A stretch of DNA of 64,000 nt from Modestobacter italicus (GTDB lineage Bacteria; Actinomycetota; Actinomycetes; Mycobacteriales; Geodermatophilaceae): the NCBI RefSeq assembly GCF_019799965.1, contig NZ_JABGCJ010000003.1, forward strand, positions 124,001 to 188,000. The letters run 5' to 3'. How positions within the stretch are numbered: position 1 is the stretch's first letter; every line of letters starts with the position of its first letter. A program made the position numbers and the translations under genes. Positions 18,286 through 29,894 of this stretch are shown here, in pieces. The notes below the pieces were generated by a model. It made no database searches. It saw only the letters and a list, made by a program, of their open reading frames with translations, and was not told the DNA's origin.

Positions 18286-19814
18286 GCCGCGGCTCCCCGG
18301 CCCGGCAGCTCGTCCAGCAGCCGGTGGCCGCGGGCGGCGTCCTGTGCGGCCTCCAGCGCGGCTGCCACCCGGTAGCAGCGGTCGTCGGCCAGCGCCGGGG
18401 CCATCACCTGCAGGCCGACCGGCAGCCCGTCGGACAGGCCGCTGGGCACCGAGATCGCCGGCAGGCCGGCCAGGCTCGCCGGCAGGGTGCACAGGTCGGC
18501 GGCGTACATCGCGATCGGGTCCTCGACCCGGGCGCCGATCGGGAAGGCGACGGTCGGGGTGGTGGGGCTGACCAGCACGTCCACGTCGGCGAAGGCCGCG
18601 GTGAAGTCGCGGGTGATCAGCGTGCGCACCTTCTGCGCCTGGCCGTAGTAGGCCTCGTAGTAGCCGCTGGACAGCGCGTAGGTGCCCAGGATGATCCGGC
18701 GCTTGACCTCGGGGCCGAAGCCGGCCTCGCGGGTCAGCGCCATCACCTCGTCGAGGTCGTGGCTGCCGTCGTCGCCGACCCGCAGGCCGAACCGCACGCC
18801 CTCGTAGCGCGCCAGGTTGCTCGACGCCTCGCTCGGCGCGATCAGGTAGTAGGCGGGCAGCGCCAGGTCGAAGGAGGGGCAGGAGACCTCGGTGACCTCC
18901 GCGCCCAGCCCGGCCAGCACCTCGATCGCCTCCCGCGTGCGGGCCAGCACGCCGGGCTCGTAGCCGTCGGTGTGCCCCTCGCCGCCGAGCTCCCGGACGA
19001 CGCCGATCCGGACGCCGCGCAGGTCACCGGCGGCGCCGGCCCGGGCGGCGTCGGCCAGACCGGTGAGCGGGGAGTCGATGCTGGTGGAGTCCCGCGGGTC
19101 GTGCCCGCCGATGACCTCGTGCATGAGCGCGGCGTCGAGCACGGTGCGCGCCATCGGGCCGGCCTGGTCCAGGCTGGAGGAGAAGGCGATCAACCCGTAC
19201 CGGGAGACCGAGCCGTAGGTGGGCTTGTGGCCGACCAGTCCGGTGACCGCGGCCGGCTGGCGGATCGAGCCGCCGGTGTCGGTGCCGATGGACCACGGCG
19301 CGAGGTCGCCGGCCACGGCCGCACTGGAGCCACCGGAGGAGCCACCCGGGATGCGGTCGGTGTCCCAGGGGTTGCGGGTCACCTGGTACGCGGAGTTCTC
19401 CGTGGAGGAGCCCATCGCGAACTCGTCCATGTTGGTCTTGCCCAGCAGCACGGTGCCGGCCTCGGCCAGCCGGGTGGCGATCGTGGCGCTGTAGGGCGGG
19501 AGCCAGCCCTCGAGGATCTTCGAGCCACTGGTCGTCGGCACGCCCTCGGTGACCACCAGGTCCTTGAGCGCGACGGGGACGCCGGCCAGCGGACCGAGCT
19601 CGTCGCCCGCGGCACGGGCCTCGTCGACGGCGGCGGCGGCGGCGAGCGCGGCGTCGGTCTCCACGTGCAGGTAGGCGCCGAGCCGGCCGTCCTCGGCGGT
19701 GATCCGGTCCAGGTGCGCGCGGGTCACCTCGACGGCGCTCACCTCACCGGTGGACAGCAGCCGGGACAGCTCGGCGACGTCGGCCGAGGTCAGGTCGTTG
19801 CGGGTGCTGGTCAC
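18282..19814 (-). CDS. gatA: Asp/Glu-tRNA amidotransferase subunit A (amidase)
   Basis: GatA releases ammonia from glutamine (or asparagine) for transamidation. The 510-residue protein shows the amidase-signature triad: Lys in VALKDL (near 82), the cis-Ser in [10 protein letters not shown] and nucleophilic Ser nearby, plus [17 protein letters not shown]. The substrate region [15 protein letters not shown] and [18 protein letters not shown] is typical of GatA. It starts with GTG overlapping the gatC stop codon (GTGA) and ends overlapping the small membrane protein gene. Confidence 0.96.
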   Translation of the reverse strand: MTSTRNDLTSADVAELSRLLSTGEVSAVEVTRAHLDRITAEDGRLGAYLHVETDAALAAAAAVDEARAAGDELGPLAGVPVALKDLVVTEGVPTTSGSKILEGWLPPYSATIATRLAEAGTVLLGKTNMDEFAMGSSTENSAYQVTRNPWDTDRIPGGSSGGSSAAVAGDLAPWSIGTDTGGSIRQPAAVTGLVGHKPTYGSVSRYGLIAFSSSLDQAGPMARTVLDAALMHEVIGGHDPRDSTSIDSPLTGLADAARAGAAGDLRGVRIGVVRELGGEGHTDGYEPGVLARTREAIEVLAGLGAEVTEVSCPSFDLALPAYYLIAPSEASSNLARYEGVRFGLRVGDDGSHDLDEVMALTREAGFGPEVKRRIILGTYALSSGYYEAYYGQAQKVRTLITRDFTAAFADVDVLVSPTTPTVAFPIGARVEDPIAMYAADLCTLPASLAGLPAISVPSGLSDGLPVGLQVMAPALADDRCYRVAAALEAAQDAARGHRLLDELPGRGAAA

Positions 19815-20110
19815 TCGGCGTCCCCCAGGATGCGCGGCACGCGGATGCGGTCGTCCTCGGCGGCGGGCGCCCCGGCCAGCACCACGTCGCGCGGCAGGCT
19901 GGGGGTCACCACGTCGGCGCGCAGCACGTTGGTCAGCGGCACGGCGTGGGACATCGGCGGGACGTCGGCCACGGCGGCCTCACCGACCCGGGCGACGGCG
20001 CTGAGCACCTGGTCCAGCTGGCCGGCGAAGCGGTCGAGCTCGTCGTCGGTCACCGCCAGGCGCGCCAGGCGCGCCAGGTGCTCGACGTCCTCTCGGGAGA
20101 TGCTGCTCAT
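19811..20110 (-). CDS. gatC: Asp/Glu-tRNA amidotransferase subunit C
   Basis: GatC is the small subunit that wraps and stabilises the GatA-GatB complex. With ATG at 20110 it is 99 residues: [22 protein letters not shown] at the start and a C-terminal [21 protein letters not shown], both typical. An ATG six codons further upstream (20128) is possible but adds residues unlike the family. An exact TTGACA box occurs upstream on the minus strand (20169-20174), but I cannot place a good -10. Confidence 0.93.
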   Translation of the reverse strand: MSSISREDVEHLARLARLAVTDDELDRFAGQLDQVLSAVARVGEAAVADVPPMSHAVPLTNVLRADVVTPSLPRDVVLAGAPAAEDDRIRVPRILGDAE

Positions 20111-20300
20111 GCTGCCGGGGAACCCCATTCGTCGACTTGCCCGATGCCACGACCTGCGTCATACGTCGTGTCAACTGTACGTGGGCGGCCCCTCGCCCCC
20201 GATCGCGAGCCGGGCTGGATACCGGGCGCCCGATGGGGGAGGCTGCCCCTGTCCACGATCGACGTCGATCGGCCCGCGGCGCGCGGCACCGGAGGGATCC

Positions 20301-20963
20301 GTGTCCTATCTCTTGCGGCTGGTCGTCCCCGACCGGCCCGGCATCCTGGGCGCCGTCGCGACCGCGCTCGGCGACGCCGGGATCGACATCGTCTCCGTCG
20401 ACGTCCTCGAGCGGGGCAACGGCGTGGCCGTCGACGACGTCGTGGTCGAGCTGCCGGCCGACCGGGTCGCCGACAGCCTGATCACCGCGGCGACCGCCGT
20501 GCCCGGCGTGCAGGTCGAGTCGCTGCGGCCGTTCGCCGGCCCGATGGACACCCACCGCGAGCTGGACCTGCTGGAGGCGCTCGCCCCGGCCGGCGAGGGC
20601 ACCGCGAAGGTGCTGGCCACCGAGCTGCCCCGGGTGTTCCGCAGCGGCTGGGCGGTGGTGCTGGCCGGCTTGGCGGAGCGCCCGACCGTGCTCGCCGCCT
20701 CGGACGCCGCGCCGTCCCTGGAGGGCATCCGGCCGCCCTGGCTGCCACTGACCTCTCCCCTGCTGCTGCCCAGCGACGCGGAGTGGGTGCCGGTGCGCTG
20801 GCAGGAGATGGCCGTGGAGATGATGGCCGCCCCGCTCGGCGCCGAGGGCACGGCGGTGCTGCTCGGCCGGTCCGGCGGCCCGGCGTTCCGGCGGTCAGAG
20901 CTGCTGCGGCTGGCCCACCTCACCGGGCTGGCCGCCACCGTCGCCCGGCTGCCCCCGCCCTAG
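20301..20963 (+). CDS. ACT-domain protein
   Basis: A 220-residue protein with an N-terminal ACT domain (about residues 1-80: YLLRLVVPDRPGILGAVATALGDAGIDIVSVDVLE) and a C-terminal domain I do not recognise. ACT domains bind amino acids, so an amino-acid sensor is likely, but no catalytic domain is visible. The GTG start has GGAGG five bases upstream. It lies divergently between gatC and ligA, and as I recall the same gene sits in the same position in M. tuberculosis, which suggests a conserved role. Confidence 0.8.
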   Translation: MSYLLRLVVPDRPGILGAVATALGDAGIDIVSVDVLERGNGVAVDDVVVELPADRVADSLITAATAVPGVQVESLRPFAGPMDTHRELDLLEALAPAGEGTAKVLATELPRVFRSGWAVVLAGLAERPTVLAASDAAPSLEGIRPPWLPLTSPLLLPSDAEWVPVRWQEMAVEMMAAPLGAEGTAVLLGRSGGPAFRRSELLRLAHLTGLAATVARLPPP

Positions 20964-21009
20964 CGGCGGCCGTCCACCTCAGCTCGCACCGGCGCGGCCG
21001 GGGACGACC

Positions 21010-23253
<2,244 letters not shown>

Positions 23254-23394
23254 TCACCCGCACGAGTCCACCGCCGCGGCAGCGGCCCGACGATGACCCC
23301 ACACCCCACCCGCCGCCCCTCGCGCGGCCACGACCAGGCCCGGTGGACGAGGAGCGCGTGCGACACGGGACGTGGGACATGGACATGGGACGTG

Positions 23395-23441
23395 CGCACC
23401 CGTGGCCGGCCACGGTGGGGACGTGGCCGGCTACGGGTGCG
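23395..23441. terminator. 20-bp inverted repeat after the HNH gene
   Basis: Arms 23395-23414 and 23422-23441 are complementary over 20 bases with one mismatch, around a seven-base loop. The hairpin begins 12 bases after the HNH gene stop codon. There is no T-run. Between it and the ligA start, roughly 23360-23394, short repeats of GGGACGTG and ACATGG occur, which I cannot explain. Confidence 0.6.
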
Positions 23442-23453
23442 GGTGCGGGCGGA

Positions 23454-24656
23454 TCAGGACACCAACGGTCCGATGAGGATCTCGGTGCCGTCGGGTCGCC
23501 AGGTGCGCCATCGGCCGTCCGGTTGTCGCTCGACCCGGAACCCGTGGTGGACCTTGGTGTGGTGCCGTTCGCACAGGAGGGCCGAGTTCTCCAGCGACGT
23601 CTCGCCGCCGTGCAGCCAGTGCACGAGGTGGTGGACGTCGCACCAGTGGGTCGGGGCGCCGCAGCCGGCGAACACGCAGAACCCGTCCCGCCGTTCGACT
23701 GCCTTACGGAGCCCGGGGGTGACCACCCGATGGTCCCGGCCGAGATCGAGCGGAGTGCCGTCGGGGCCCATCACGATCCGGGAGATGCTCCCGTCGCAGG
23801 CCAGGTAACGGGCCCGGGCCGCGGAGATCGTCGCCCCGAAGCCCAGGTCCGCCGCACCCGCGTTCGTGGCAGAGTCGACGAGGTCGTCGAGGTCGACGCC
23901 GACGATCACGTGCGGCTTGACGGTACGGAGCATCGGCAGCTGCCCTGAAGCGAGCTGGTTGTCGCAGAGCTGGACCAGCGCGTCGGCGTTTTGCTGCGCG
24001 CGGGTCCGGGTGTCGCCCTTGGGCCGGTTGGCCTGCACGATCGACTCGATCGCCGCCTGCACCTTCTCCCCACCCACCGCATCCAGGTCGAACCGGCCGG
24101 TCACGCTCCCATCGGCGTGCCTGGCGATCGTCAGACGCCGCCCCTCGGTCGGGTCCGGCTCCGGGCCATCCGGGTCCAGCGCGTCCTCGAACGCCCGCAC
24201 CGCCACCGTGAGCTTCTGGTGCGGTGACTCCACCGCCACCTGCGCCCACACCTGATCGAAGGCACCCAGGTCCACGCCCTGCTCGGCCGCCCGAGCCCGC
24301 TCGGACTCCCCCACCGCAGCAGCCACCACGTCCATCTGCGCCGCGGTCACCGCACCCTCGGCGAACCCGGCTGCCAGCACCGGGAAGTGCTCCAGCGCCC
24401 GACCCGACCGCACCACCCGCGACGCCTCGGCCGCCGACAACCGGGAGTGCCCGATCAACCACGACCGCATCGACGTCAACCCGTCGTTCTCCGCGGCCTG
24501 GGTGACATCCCCGTGCCGCACCGTGCGCGTCAGCTCCGCCTGCGCCCGGTTCACCACCGCCACCAGCAACGCCGTCCGATCCAGCACCGCACCAGCACTC
24601 AGACCGTGCAGATAATCGGTCGCCAGGGCGTCGAGAGCCGACATCAACTCGCTCAC
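23454..24656 (-). CDS. HNH endonuclease of the DUF222/13E12 repeat family
   Basis: A 400-residue protein with an N-terminal helical DUF222 region (about 5-300; LTSMRSWLIGHSRLSAAEASRVVRSGRALE) and a C-terminal HNH nuclease (about 325-375): CVFAGCG, then WCDVHHLVHWLHGGETSLENSALLCERHHTKVH, which holds the metal and catalytic histidines. The family occurs in many near-identical copies in actinobacterial genomes and behaves like a repetitive, possibly mobile gene. The GTG start has GGGAGG four to five bases upstream. Local sequence, especially upstream, is somewhat less GC-rich than neighbours, which may indicate transfer. Confidence 0.88.
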   Translation of the reverse strand: MSELMSALDALATDYLHGLSAGAVLDRTALLVAVVNRAQAELTRTVRHGDVTQAAENDGLTSMRSWLIGHSRLSAAEASRVVRSGRALEHFPVLAAGFAEGAVTAAQMDVVAAAVGESERARAAEQGVDLGAFDQVWAQVAVESPHQKLTVAVRAFEDALDPDGPEPDPTEGRRLTIARHADGSVTGRFDLDAVGGEKVQAAIESIVQANRPKGDTRTRAQQNADALVQLCDNQLASGQLPMLRTVKPHVIVGVDLDDLVDSATNAGAADLGFGATISAARARYLACDGSISRIVMGPDGTPLDLGRDHRVVTPGLRKAVERRDGFCVFAGCGAPTHWCDVHHLVHWLHGGETSLENSALLCERHHTKVHHGFRVERQPDGRWRTWRPDGTEILIGPLVS

Positions 24657-24796
24657 GACACCTCCCGACCGGTTCGAACGTGTGTGCGAAGTCTACCGCT
24701 GCGGATGCGTCCAGACAACGCGAAACCGCAGGTCAAAGACCTGTCCACAGATCTTGAGACCCTCTTGACCTGAGCCGGCTCGCGCGCAGGGTGGGC
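24657..24796. promoter_or_regulatory. HNH upstream region with inverted repeat
   Basis: This region is visibly less GC-rich than its surroundings. It contains CAGGTCAAAGACCTG (24729-24743), perfect six-base arms with a three-base spacer, and a further TTGACC at 24765-24770 that is complementary to GGTCAA in it. These may be operator sites for the divergent HNH gene or remains of the promoter of the decayed gene to the right. No gene is present here. Confidence 0.4.
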
Positions 24797-25169
24797 ATGA
24801 TGACCCCGCGCACCCCGCCCTGGAACGCGCGCTGCAGCCGGTCCTGACCGACCTGCGGCTCACGGGGGGGCGCTCCCCCGCCGGGTGACGCCGGCCCGGC
24901 CCGGCCGGGCCATGCTCTGGGGCCAGGACGGCGGGCAGGGAATCTGGGTGGAGCTGAGCCTGCCGCTGCCCGAGCAGGTGGCCCAGGTGGCGGACGGGAT
25001 CCAGGACTGGGCGTTCGAGGAGCTCTGAGGTCGGGCGCCCACCGACTGGCCCCGCTGCCCCCGACACACCCGGCACCCACCCGTGCAGGCGCGGGTGGGC
25101 GACGCCGCCGCATGGTGGGTGTGCCCGCGTGACGACGTCCCGGTCGGCGAGGTCGGGCACCTCAGCTGA
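24797..25169 (+). pseudogene. Decayed small gene (frameshift and internal stop)
   Basis: Protein-like sequence continues through three frames. First, DDPAHPALERALQPVLTDLRL is in the frame that includes 24799-24863. After a run of seven G residues (24864-24870) the likely reading moves to another frame, giving MLWGQDGGQGIWVELSLPLP and VADGIQDWAFEEL to a TGA at 25026-25028. The same frame then continues with PTDWPRCPRHTRHPPVQ and AAAWWVCPRDDVPVGEVGHLS to TGA at 25167-25169. The W..CP..H..HP pattern followed by WVCPR looks like a small conserved actinobacterial protein of about 110-120 residues whose name I do not know. At least one frameshift and one nonsense change would explain this; the start is unclear. 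Confidence 0.6.
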
Positions 25170-25177
25170 CCGGACCC

Positions 25178-25227
25178 GGTCACTCCGGCAGCGGGTCCTC
25201 CGCCACCTCCACGTAGGTGCGTCCTCG
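25178..25227 (-). repeat. degenerate copy of the 3' end of the next gene
   Basis: The 14 bases GGTCACTCCGGCAG occur at 25178-25191 and again, 62 bases later, at 25240-25253, where they include the stop codon of the MetE-like gene. Similarity continues beyond: read on the minus strand, the first copy gives TYVEVAEDPLPE-stop, against THVREAARYLLPE-stop at the real end. It looks like a short tandem duplication of the gene's end that has since diverged. Confidence 0.45.
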
Positions 25228-25241
25228 CCGTCCCGACCGGG

Positions 25242-26300
25242 TCACTCCGGCAGGAGGTACCTCGCTGCCTCGCGGACGTGCGTCATCGCGCTGCGGGCGT
25301 AGGCCGGGCTCGCACCGGCCAGGCCGCAGGCCGGGGTGAGCGTGACGGCGGAGTGCAGCTGCTCGGCCGGGAAGCCCAGCTCGCGCCACCAGGCCTGCAC
25401 CCGGGTGGCGGTGGTCTTCGGCGACGGCAGGGTGGCGTCGGTGCCCGGCACGACGCCGATCAGCAGGTGGGTGCCGGCCTCGACGGCGGAACCGACCGAG
25501 TCCAGGTCCTGCACCATGCCCAGGTCGAAGGACAGCCCCTGCGCACCGGCCGCCCGGAAGAGGTCCAGCGGCGCCCGGTTGGCGCAGCAGTGCAGCACCG
25601 CCGGGGCAGGCAGCCGGTCGAGGAGCGCGGTCAGCTCCTCCTCGACGACGGTGGTCTCGACCGCGGCGAGCTTGCCGTACCCGCTCACCGTGGGCAGTCC
25701 GCCCTGCAGCACGGCCGGCACCGACGGCTCGTCCAGCTGGACCACGACCGTGGCCCCGGGCACCCGCGCGGAGACGGCGGCCACGTGGGCGGCGACCCCC
25801 TCGGCGAGTGACTGCGCCAGGTCGCGCCGTGCCCCGGCGTCGACGACGGCCCGGTCGCCCCGGGAGCGCTCCAACCCGGCGGCCAGCGTCCACGGGCCGG
25901 TCACCTGCACCTTGAACGCGCCGGTGTAGCGCTCGGCCACCTCGTGCAGGGCGTCCAGGTCGCGGGCCATCAGCTCGCGGGCCCGCCGCAGGTCGGCCCC
26001 CGGGCGCGGGACCAGTCGCCACCCGGCCGGGGTGAGGTCGACGGCCAGGTCGACCAGCAGGGCCGCCGTTCGGCCGATCATGTCCGCGCCAGGGCCCCGG
26101 GCGGGCAGCTCGGGCAGGTGCGGCAGCTCGGGCAGCTCCCCGACCACCAGGCGCATCGCCTCCAGCGGGTCGGTGCCCGGCAGCGACCCGACGCCAGAGG
26201 CCGGCCCCCACGGGATGGGGACCGGCCTCTGGTCGTCGCTGCCGGCAGGGTCGCCGGCCGGGGTGGTGACGTCGTCGGGGAGGTCGTTCGGCGTGGCCAC
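25242..26300 (-). CDS. MetE-like (cobalamin-independent methionine synthase C-domain) protein
   Basis: A 352-residue protein corresponding to the catalytic barrel of MetE without its N-terminal domain. Zinc ligands are visible in LHCCANRAP (near 233) and LTPACGL (near 323), with QLDEPSVP as the conserved acidic stretch. Small MetE-like proteins transfer methyl groups from donors other than methyltetrahydrofolate in some organisms; the substrate here is unknown. As I recall, a homologue sits beside ligA in M. tuberculosis. The GTG start follows TACGGT by seven bases with no Shine-Dalgarno, so the message is probably leaderless. Confidence 0.85.
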   Translation of the reverse strand: MATPNDLPDDVTTPAGDPAGSDDQRPVPIPWGPASGVGSLPGTDPLEAMRLVVGELPELPHLPELPARGPGADMIGRTAALLVDLAVDLTPAGWRLVPRPGADLRRARELMARDLDALHEVAERYTGAFKVQVTGPWTLAAGLERSRGDRAVVDAGARRDLAQSLAEGVAAHVAAVSARVPGATVVVQLDEPSVPAVLQGGLPTVSGYGKLAAVETTVVEEELTALLDRLPAPAVLHCCANRAPLDLFRAAGAQGLSFDLGMVQDLDSVGSAVEAGTHLLIGVVPGTDATLPSPKTTATRVQAWWRELGFPAEQLHSAVTLTPACGLAGASPAYARSAMTHVREAARYLLPE

Positions 26301-26359
26301 GGTGTCGACCGTAGCCCGCCGTCACGACCTCATCGGCGACGGTCAGGCCCCGCGGTGGC

Positions 26360-28645
26360 TCACCGGCCGAACAGCAGCTTCAGCCGCTTGACCAGCTCCA
26401 GCCAGTACGGGTCCAGGGTGAACGTGTCGCTCGCCGTCTCCCCCGACGCACCGGTCAGGGTGACCGTGTGCTCGCCGGCCGGGAGCAGCAGCGGCACCCG
26501 CCCGGTGGCGGTGACGTTGCCGTTGCGGTCGGCCTTCACGGTGCCCAGCTTGGCACCGTTCGACAGCCTGACGGTGACCTTCTCCCCGGGGGCGAACGCG
26601 GTGCCGGTGACGGTCACCCGGTCGCCGCGGAAGGGGGTGTCGTCGCTGATCGACGCGGTGGCGTCGCAGCCCGGCCCCACCTGGCCCGGCCCGTTCAGGC
26701 CGGAGGTGCCGTCCACGGTGGTCGCCGGGGTCGGCTCCACCGTGCTGCCACCGAGGCCGGCCGCCGGCTCCGGCGCCGGGAACGTGGCCGCCTGGCCGTG
26801 GTCGGCGGCCGGCGGGGCCACCGGGGAGTTCGCCTCGAAGTAGGCGACCGCGGTGTCGACGTCGACCGGGCCGGTGGCCGGGTCGGTGCCGTTGGTGAAC
26901 GCGGTGAAGGCGTCACCCCCACCGATCAGGAAGGAGTTGGCCACCACGCGGTAGGACGCCGCCGGGTCGACGACCTCGCCGTCGAGGGTGATCGATGCCG
27001 GGTCGACCCGCTGCCCGTAGGGGTGGCTCAGGTCGTACCGGTAGGAGAAGCCCTCCGAGGTGCCCAGCCGCAGGGTGTTGCCGCGCGGCCCGCCGTTGGC
27101 CTGGAACTGCTGCTCGAGCACCGCCCGGATGTCGGCCCCGGTCAGGGTCACGACGTTCACCGTGTTGCCGAAGGGCTGCACGTTGAACAGCTCGGCGTAG
27201 GTGGTCTCACCGGCCAGGATGTCGGTGCGCAGCCCGCCCGGGTTCATGAAGGCGACCACCGGGGCCCCGAAGCTGGGGTCGGCCTGGATCGCGGCCAGCT
27301 GCATCTCGGCGACCAGGTTGCCCAGGGCCGACTCGCCGTCCCGGACGGGGACGAAGACGCCGTCGGGACCGAGGGTGCCGGCCCGGCGGATGTCGGCCGC
27401 GGCCTCGCCGACCACCCGGTCGCCGGCCTCGGCGGCCTGGGCGGTCCAGTAGTCGACGATCCGGTCGATCTCCGGGTCCTCGGCGTTGCGGACGTTGAGC
27501 ACGTTGCCTGCCCGGTAGTCCGCGCAGAGCCGGTCGACGTCGCCGGTCCGCCCGTCGAGGACCAGGCGGATGTCGGTGAACATCCGGCCGTAGTACTCGG
27601 CCTGGGTGACCAGCCGGGGCTGGCCGTCGGGGTCGCTGAGCATGCAGTTGTAGCCCTGGTGGCTGTGCGCGCTGACGATCAGGTCGACGGCCGAGACGGT
27701 CTCGGCGTTGATGTCGACGATCGGCCCGGTGAGCTGGTCACAGCCGTTGGGGTCGGTGGCGTCCGTGCCGGGGTTCTCCCCGCCTTCGTGCACCAGGGCG
27801 ACGATCGCCTCGACGCCCTGCGCCTGCAGCTCGGGCACGTAGCGGTTGATCGCCTCCGCCTCGTCGACGAACTCCACGTCGGCGATGCCGGACGGCGAGA
27901 CGATGGTCGGGGTGGTGTCGGTGACCACGCCGATGAAGCCGAGCTTCTTGCCGCCGCCGACCTCGACCACCGAGTACGCCGGCAGCATCGGCTCACCGGT
28001 CTCCCGGGAGACCACGTTCGCGGCCAGGTAGGGGAACTCGGCGCCGGCGAACGGCTCGCCGGTGCTGTCGGTGAAGCAGCCGGTCACACCGGGCTCCACG
28101 CCCTCGCAGGCGGTCACGTCGTCGGTGGCGGTGCCGTCGGTGGCGCCGGAGACGCGGCGCAGCTCGTCGGTCCCGCGGTCGAACTCGTGGTTGCCGACGA
28201 CGGAGACGTCCATGCCCAGGGCGTTGGCGACCTCGAGGGTCGACTCGTCCCGGAAGACGCTGGACTCGAACGGCGAGGCACCGATCACGTCGCCCAGGCC
28301 GATCAGCAGCGAGTCGTCCGCGGCGCCGCCGTCGGCGACGAAGTCCGCGGTGGCCTGGTCGATGGTCGCGTCGAGGCTCGCAGCGCCGCCGACCGCGACG
28401 ACGGCGTCGTCGGCCGTGCCGTACAGCCCGTCGGCGCCGGGCGCGGTGGCCTCGCCGTCGTCCCCGGTGGGCTGGTTGATCCGGCCGTGGAAGTCGTTGA
28501 CGGTGAGCAGCTGGACCGGGACGTCGGCGGCCGGGGCCACCGGCTTGGACGGACCGTGCGGGGTGGCAGAGGCCACCGTGGGCAGGCCGACGACGGCGAT
28601 CGTCGCCGCCGTCAGGGCTGCCAGGGAGAGGCGCGTTCGGCGCAA
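26360..28645 (-). CDS. Secreted 5'-nucleotidase / 2',3'-cyclic phosphodiesterase (UshA-like)
   Basis: A 761-residue exported metallophosphatase. A signal peptide (about 1-27, ending VASA) is followed by the metallophosphoesterase domain with NDFHGR (near 49), GLGDVIGASPF and GNHEFDRG (near 152), then the 5'-nucleotidase C-terminal domain (GNLVAEMQLAA, FMNPGGLRTDI, GNTLRLG). A C-terminal Ig-like beta domain (about 650-745) and a basic tail follow; no LPXTG anchor is visible. It probably releases phosphate and nucleosides from extracellular nucleotides. The start appears to be TTG at 28645, with AGGAGG seven bases upstream; the ribosome-binding site lies in an imperfect inverted repeat. Confidence 0.87.
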   Translation of the reverse strand: MRRTRLSLAALTAATIAVVGLPTVASATPHGPSKPVAPAADVPVQLLTVNDFHGRINQPTGDDGEATAPGADGLYGTADDAVVAVGGAASLDATIDQATADFVADGGAADDSLLIGLGDVIGASPFESSVFRDESTLEVANALGMDVSVVGNHEFDRGTDELRRVSGATDGTATDDVTACEGVEPGVTGCFTDSTGEPFAGAEFPYLAANVVSRETGEPMLPAYSVVEVGGGKKLGFIGVVTDTTPTIVSPSGIADVEFVDEAEAINRYVPELQAQGVEAIVALVHEGGENPGTDATDPNGCDQLTGPIVDINAETVSAVDLIVSAHSHQGYNCMLSDPDGQPRLVTQAEYYGRMFTDIRLVLDGRTGDVDRLCADYRAGNVLNVRNAEDPEIDRIVDYWTAQAAEAGDRVVGEAAADIRRAGTLGPDGVFVPVRDGESALGNLVAEMQLAAIQADPSFGAPVVAFMNPGGLRTDILAGETTYAELFNVQPFGNTVNVVTLTGADIRAVLEQQFQANGGPRGNTLRLGTSEGFSYRYDLSHPYGQRVDPASITLDGEVVDPAASYRVVANSFLIGGGDAFTAFTNGTDPATGPVDVDTAVAYFEANSPVAPPAADHGQAATFPAPEPAAGLGGSTVEPTPATTVDGTSGLNGPGQVGPGCDATASISDDTPFRGDRVTVTGTAFAPGEKVTVRLSNGAKLGTVKADRNGNVTATGRVPLLLPAGEHTVTLTGASGETASDTFTLDPYWLELVKRLKLLFGR

Positions 28646-28770
28646 GGAGGGTCCTCCTGGACAGGCGTCACCAGGCCGACCTCAGGGACGGCCAGCAGCG
28701 ACACGATCGACCCCGCCCGGGCGAGCGGGACACGGCGGACCGGCCGGAACCGATCCGTCACGGCACGCTA

Positions 28771-28790
28771 GCTCCCCCGTTCGGGTGAGC
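28771..28790. terminator. imperfect hairpin after mnmA
   Basis: GCTCCCCCGTTCGGGTGAGC forms a short stem with one mismatch, about 30 bases after the mnmA stop codon on the minus strand. It may end the cysteine desulfurase-mnmA transcript. Its position also falls upstream of the 5'-nucleotidase gene, so it separates the two units. Confidence 0.35.
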
Positions 28791-28820
28791 CAAGAGGCAG
28801 CTGTGAAACGTCGGGTGCGG

Positions 28821-29894
28821 TTAACCCGCGCGACAGACAGCGGCCTGGCCGAGCACCCGGTCACCCCGGACGGCGTCGGGCGCGTACAGCACCGCCGACT
28901 GCCCCGGCGCGACCCCGCGCTGCCGCTCGAGCAGCTCGATGCGCAGGCCGCCGTCCTCGGCGACCGAGACGGCGCACGGCACCGGGGAGCCGTGCGCGCG
29001 CAGCTGGACCTGCGCGGTGCACGGCAGGTCGGGCACCGGCCCCGTCCAGCTGGGGGCTCCGGTGACCACCTCGCCGACCTCGGCCTGCTCGGCGGTGCCG
29101 ATGGTCACCGTGCGGCTGACCGGCTCGATGCCCAGCACGTAGCGGGGCCGCTGGTCCCCGGCGCTGATCCCCAGGCCGCGGCGCTGCCCGACGGTGAAGC
29201 CGTAGGCGCCGGCGTGCGTGCCGACGGTCGCGCCGGTGGCGGCGTCGACCACCGGGCCGGGCTGCTCGCCCAGCCGGCGGGTCAGGAAGCCCCGGGTGTC
29301 GCCGTCGGAGATGAAGCAGATGTCGTGCGAGTCGGGCTTGGTCGCGACCGCGTAACCCCGCTCGGCGGCGAGCTCGCGCACCCGCTCCTTGGTCATCGAC
29401 CCGAGCGGGAAGACGGCGCCGGCGAGCTGGTCGGCGGTGAGCACGCCCAGCACGTAGGACTGGTCCTTGGCCGCGTCCACCGACCGCCGCAGCTCGCCGT
29501 CCGCCAGCCGGGCGTGGTGGCCGGTCACCACGGCGTCGAAGCCGAGCGCCCGGGCCCGGTCCAGCACCGCGGAGAACTTGATCTTCTCGTTGCAGCGCAG
29601 ACAGGGGTTCGGCGTCCGGCCGGCGGCGTACTCGGCGACGAAGTCGTCGACGACGTCCTCACGGAACCGGTCGGCCAGGTCCCAGACGTAGAACGGGATG
29701 CCCAGGGAGTCGGCGACCCGCCGGGCATCGTGGGCGTCCTCGACGCTGCAGCAGCCCCGGGCACCGCTGCGCAGCGTCTGGCGGTCCGGGGAGAGCGCCA
29801 GGTGCACCCCGGTGACGTCGTGGCCGGCCTCAACGGCCAGCGCGGCCGCGACCGCGGAGTCCACTCCCCCGCTCATGGCGGCGATGACCCTCAT
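28821..29894 (-). CDS. mnmA: tRNA 2-thiouridine synthesis protein MnmA (TrmU)
   Basis: MnmA adenylates U34 of Glu, Gln and Lys tRNAs and adds sulfur. The 357-residue protein has the PP-loop [10 protein letters not shown] (near 8-17), the catalytic/perselenide-type cysteines in [11 protein letters not shown] (near 96) and HDICFI (near 192), and [10 protein letters not shown]. The ATG at 29894 overlaps the stop of the cysteine desulfurase gene (ATGA), coupling the sulfur donor to the thiolase. Upstream in-frame codons belong to that neighbouring gene and are excluded. Confidence 0.95.
   Translation of the reverse strand: MRVIAAMSGGVDSAVAAALAVEAGHDVTGVHLALSPDRQTLRSGARGCCSVEDAHDARRVADSLGIPFYVWDLADRFREDVVDDFVAEYAAGRTPNPCLRCNEKIKFSAVLDRARALGFDAVVTGHHARLADGELRRSVDAAKDQSYVLGVLTADQLAGAVFPLGSMTKERVRELAAERGYAVATKPDSHDICFISDGDTRGFLTRRLGEQPGPVVDAATGATVGTHAGAYGFTVGQRRGLGISAGDQRPRYVLGIEPVSRTVTIGTAEQAEVGEVVTGAPSWTGPVPDLPCTAQVQLRAHGSPVPCAVSVAEDGGLRIELLERQRGVAPGQSAVLYAPDAVRGDRVLGQAAVCRAG

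Noticed and set aside
20111-20128. Alternative gatC start at 20128
   Set aside because: The six extra residues are not part of the family pattern; kept only as a second choice in the gatC entry.
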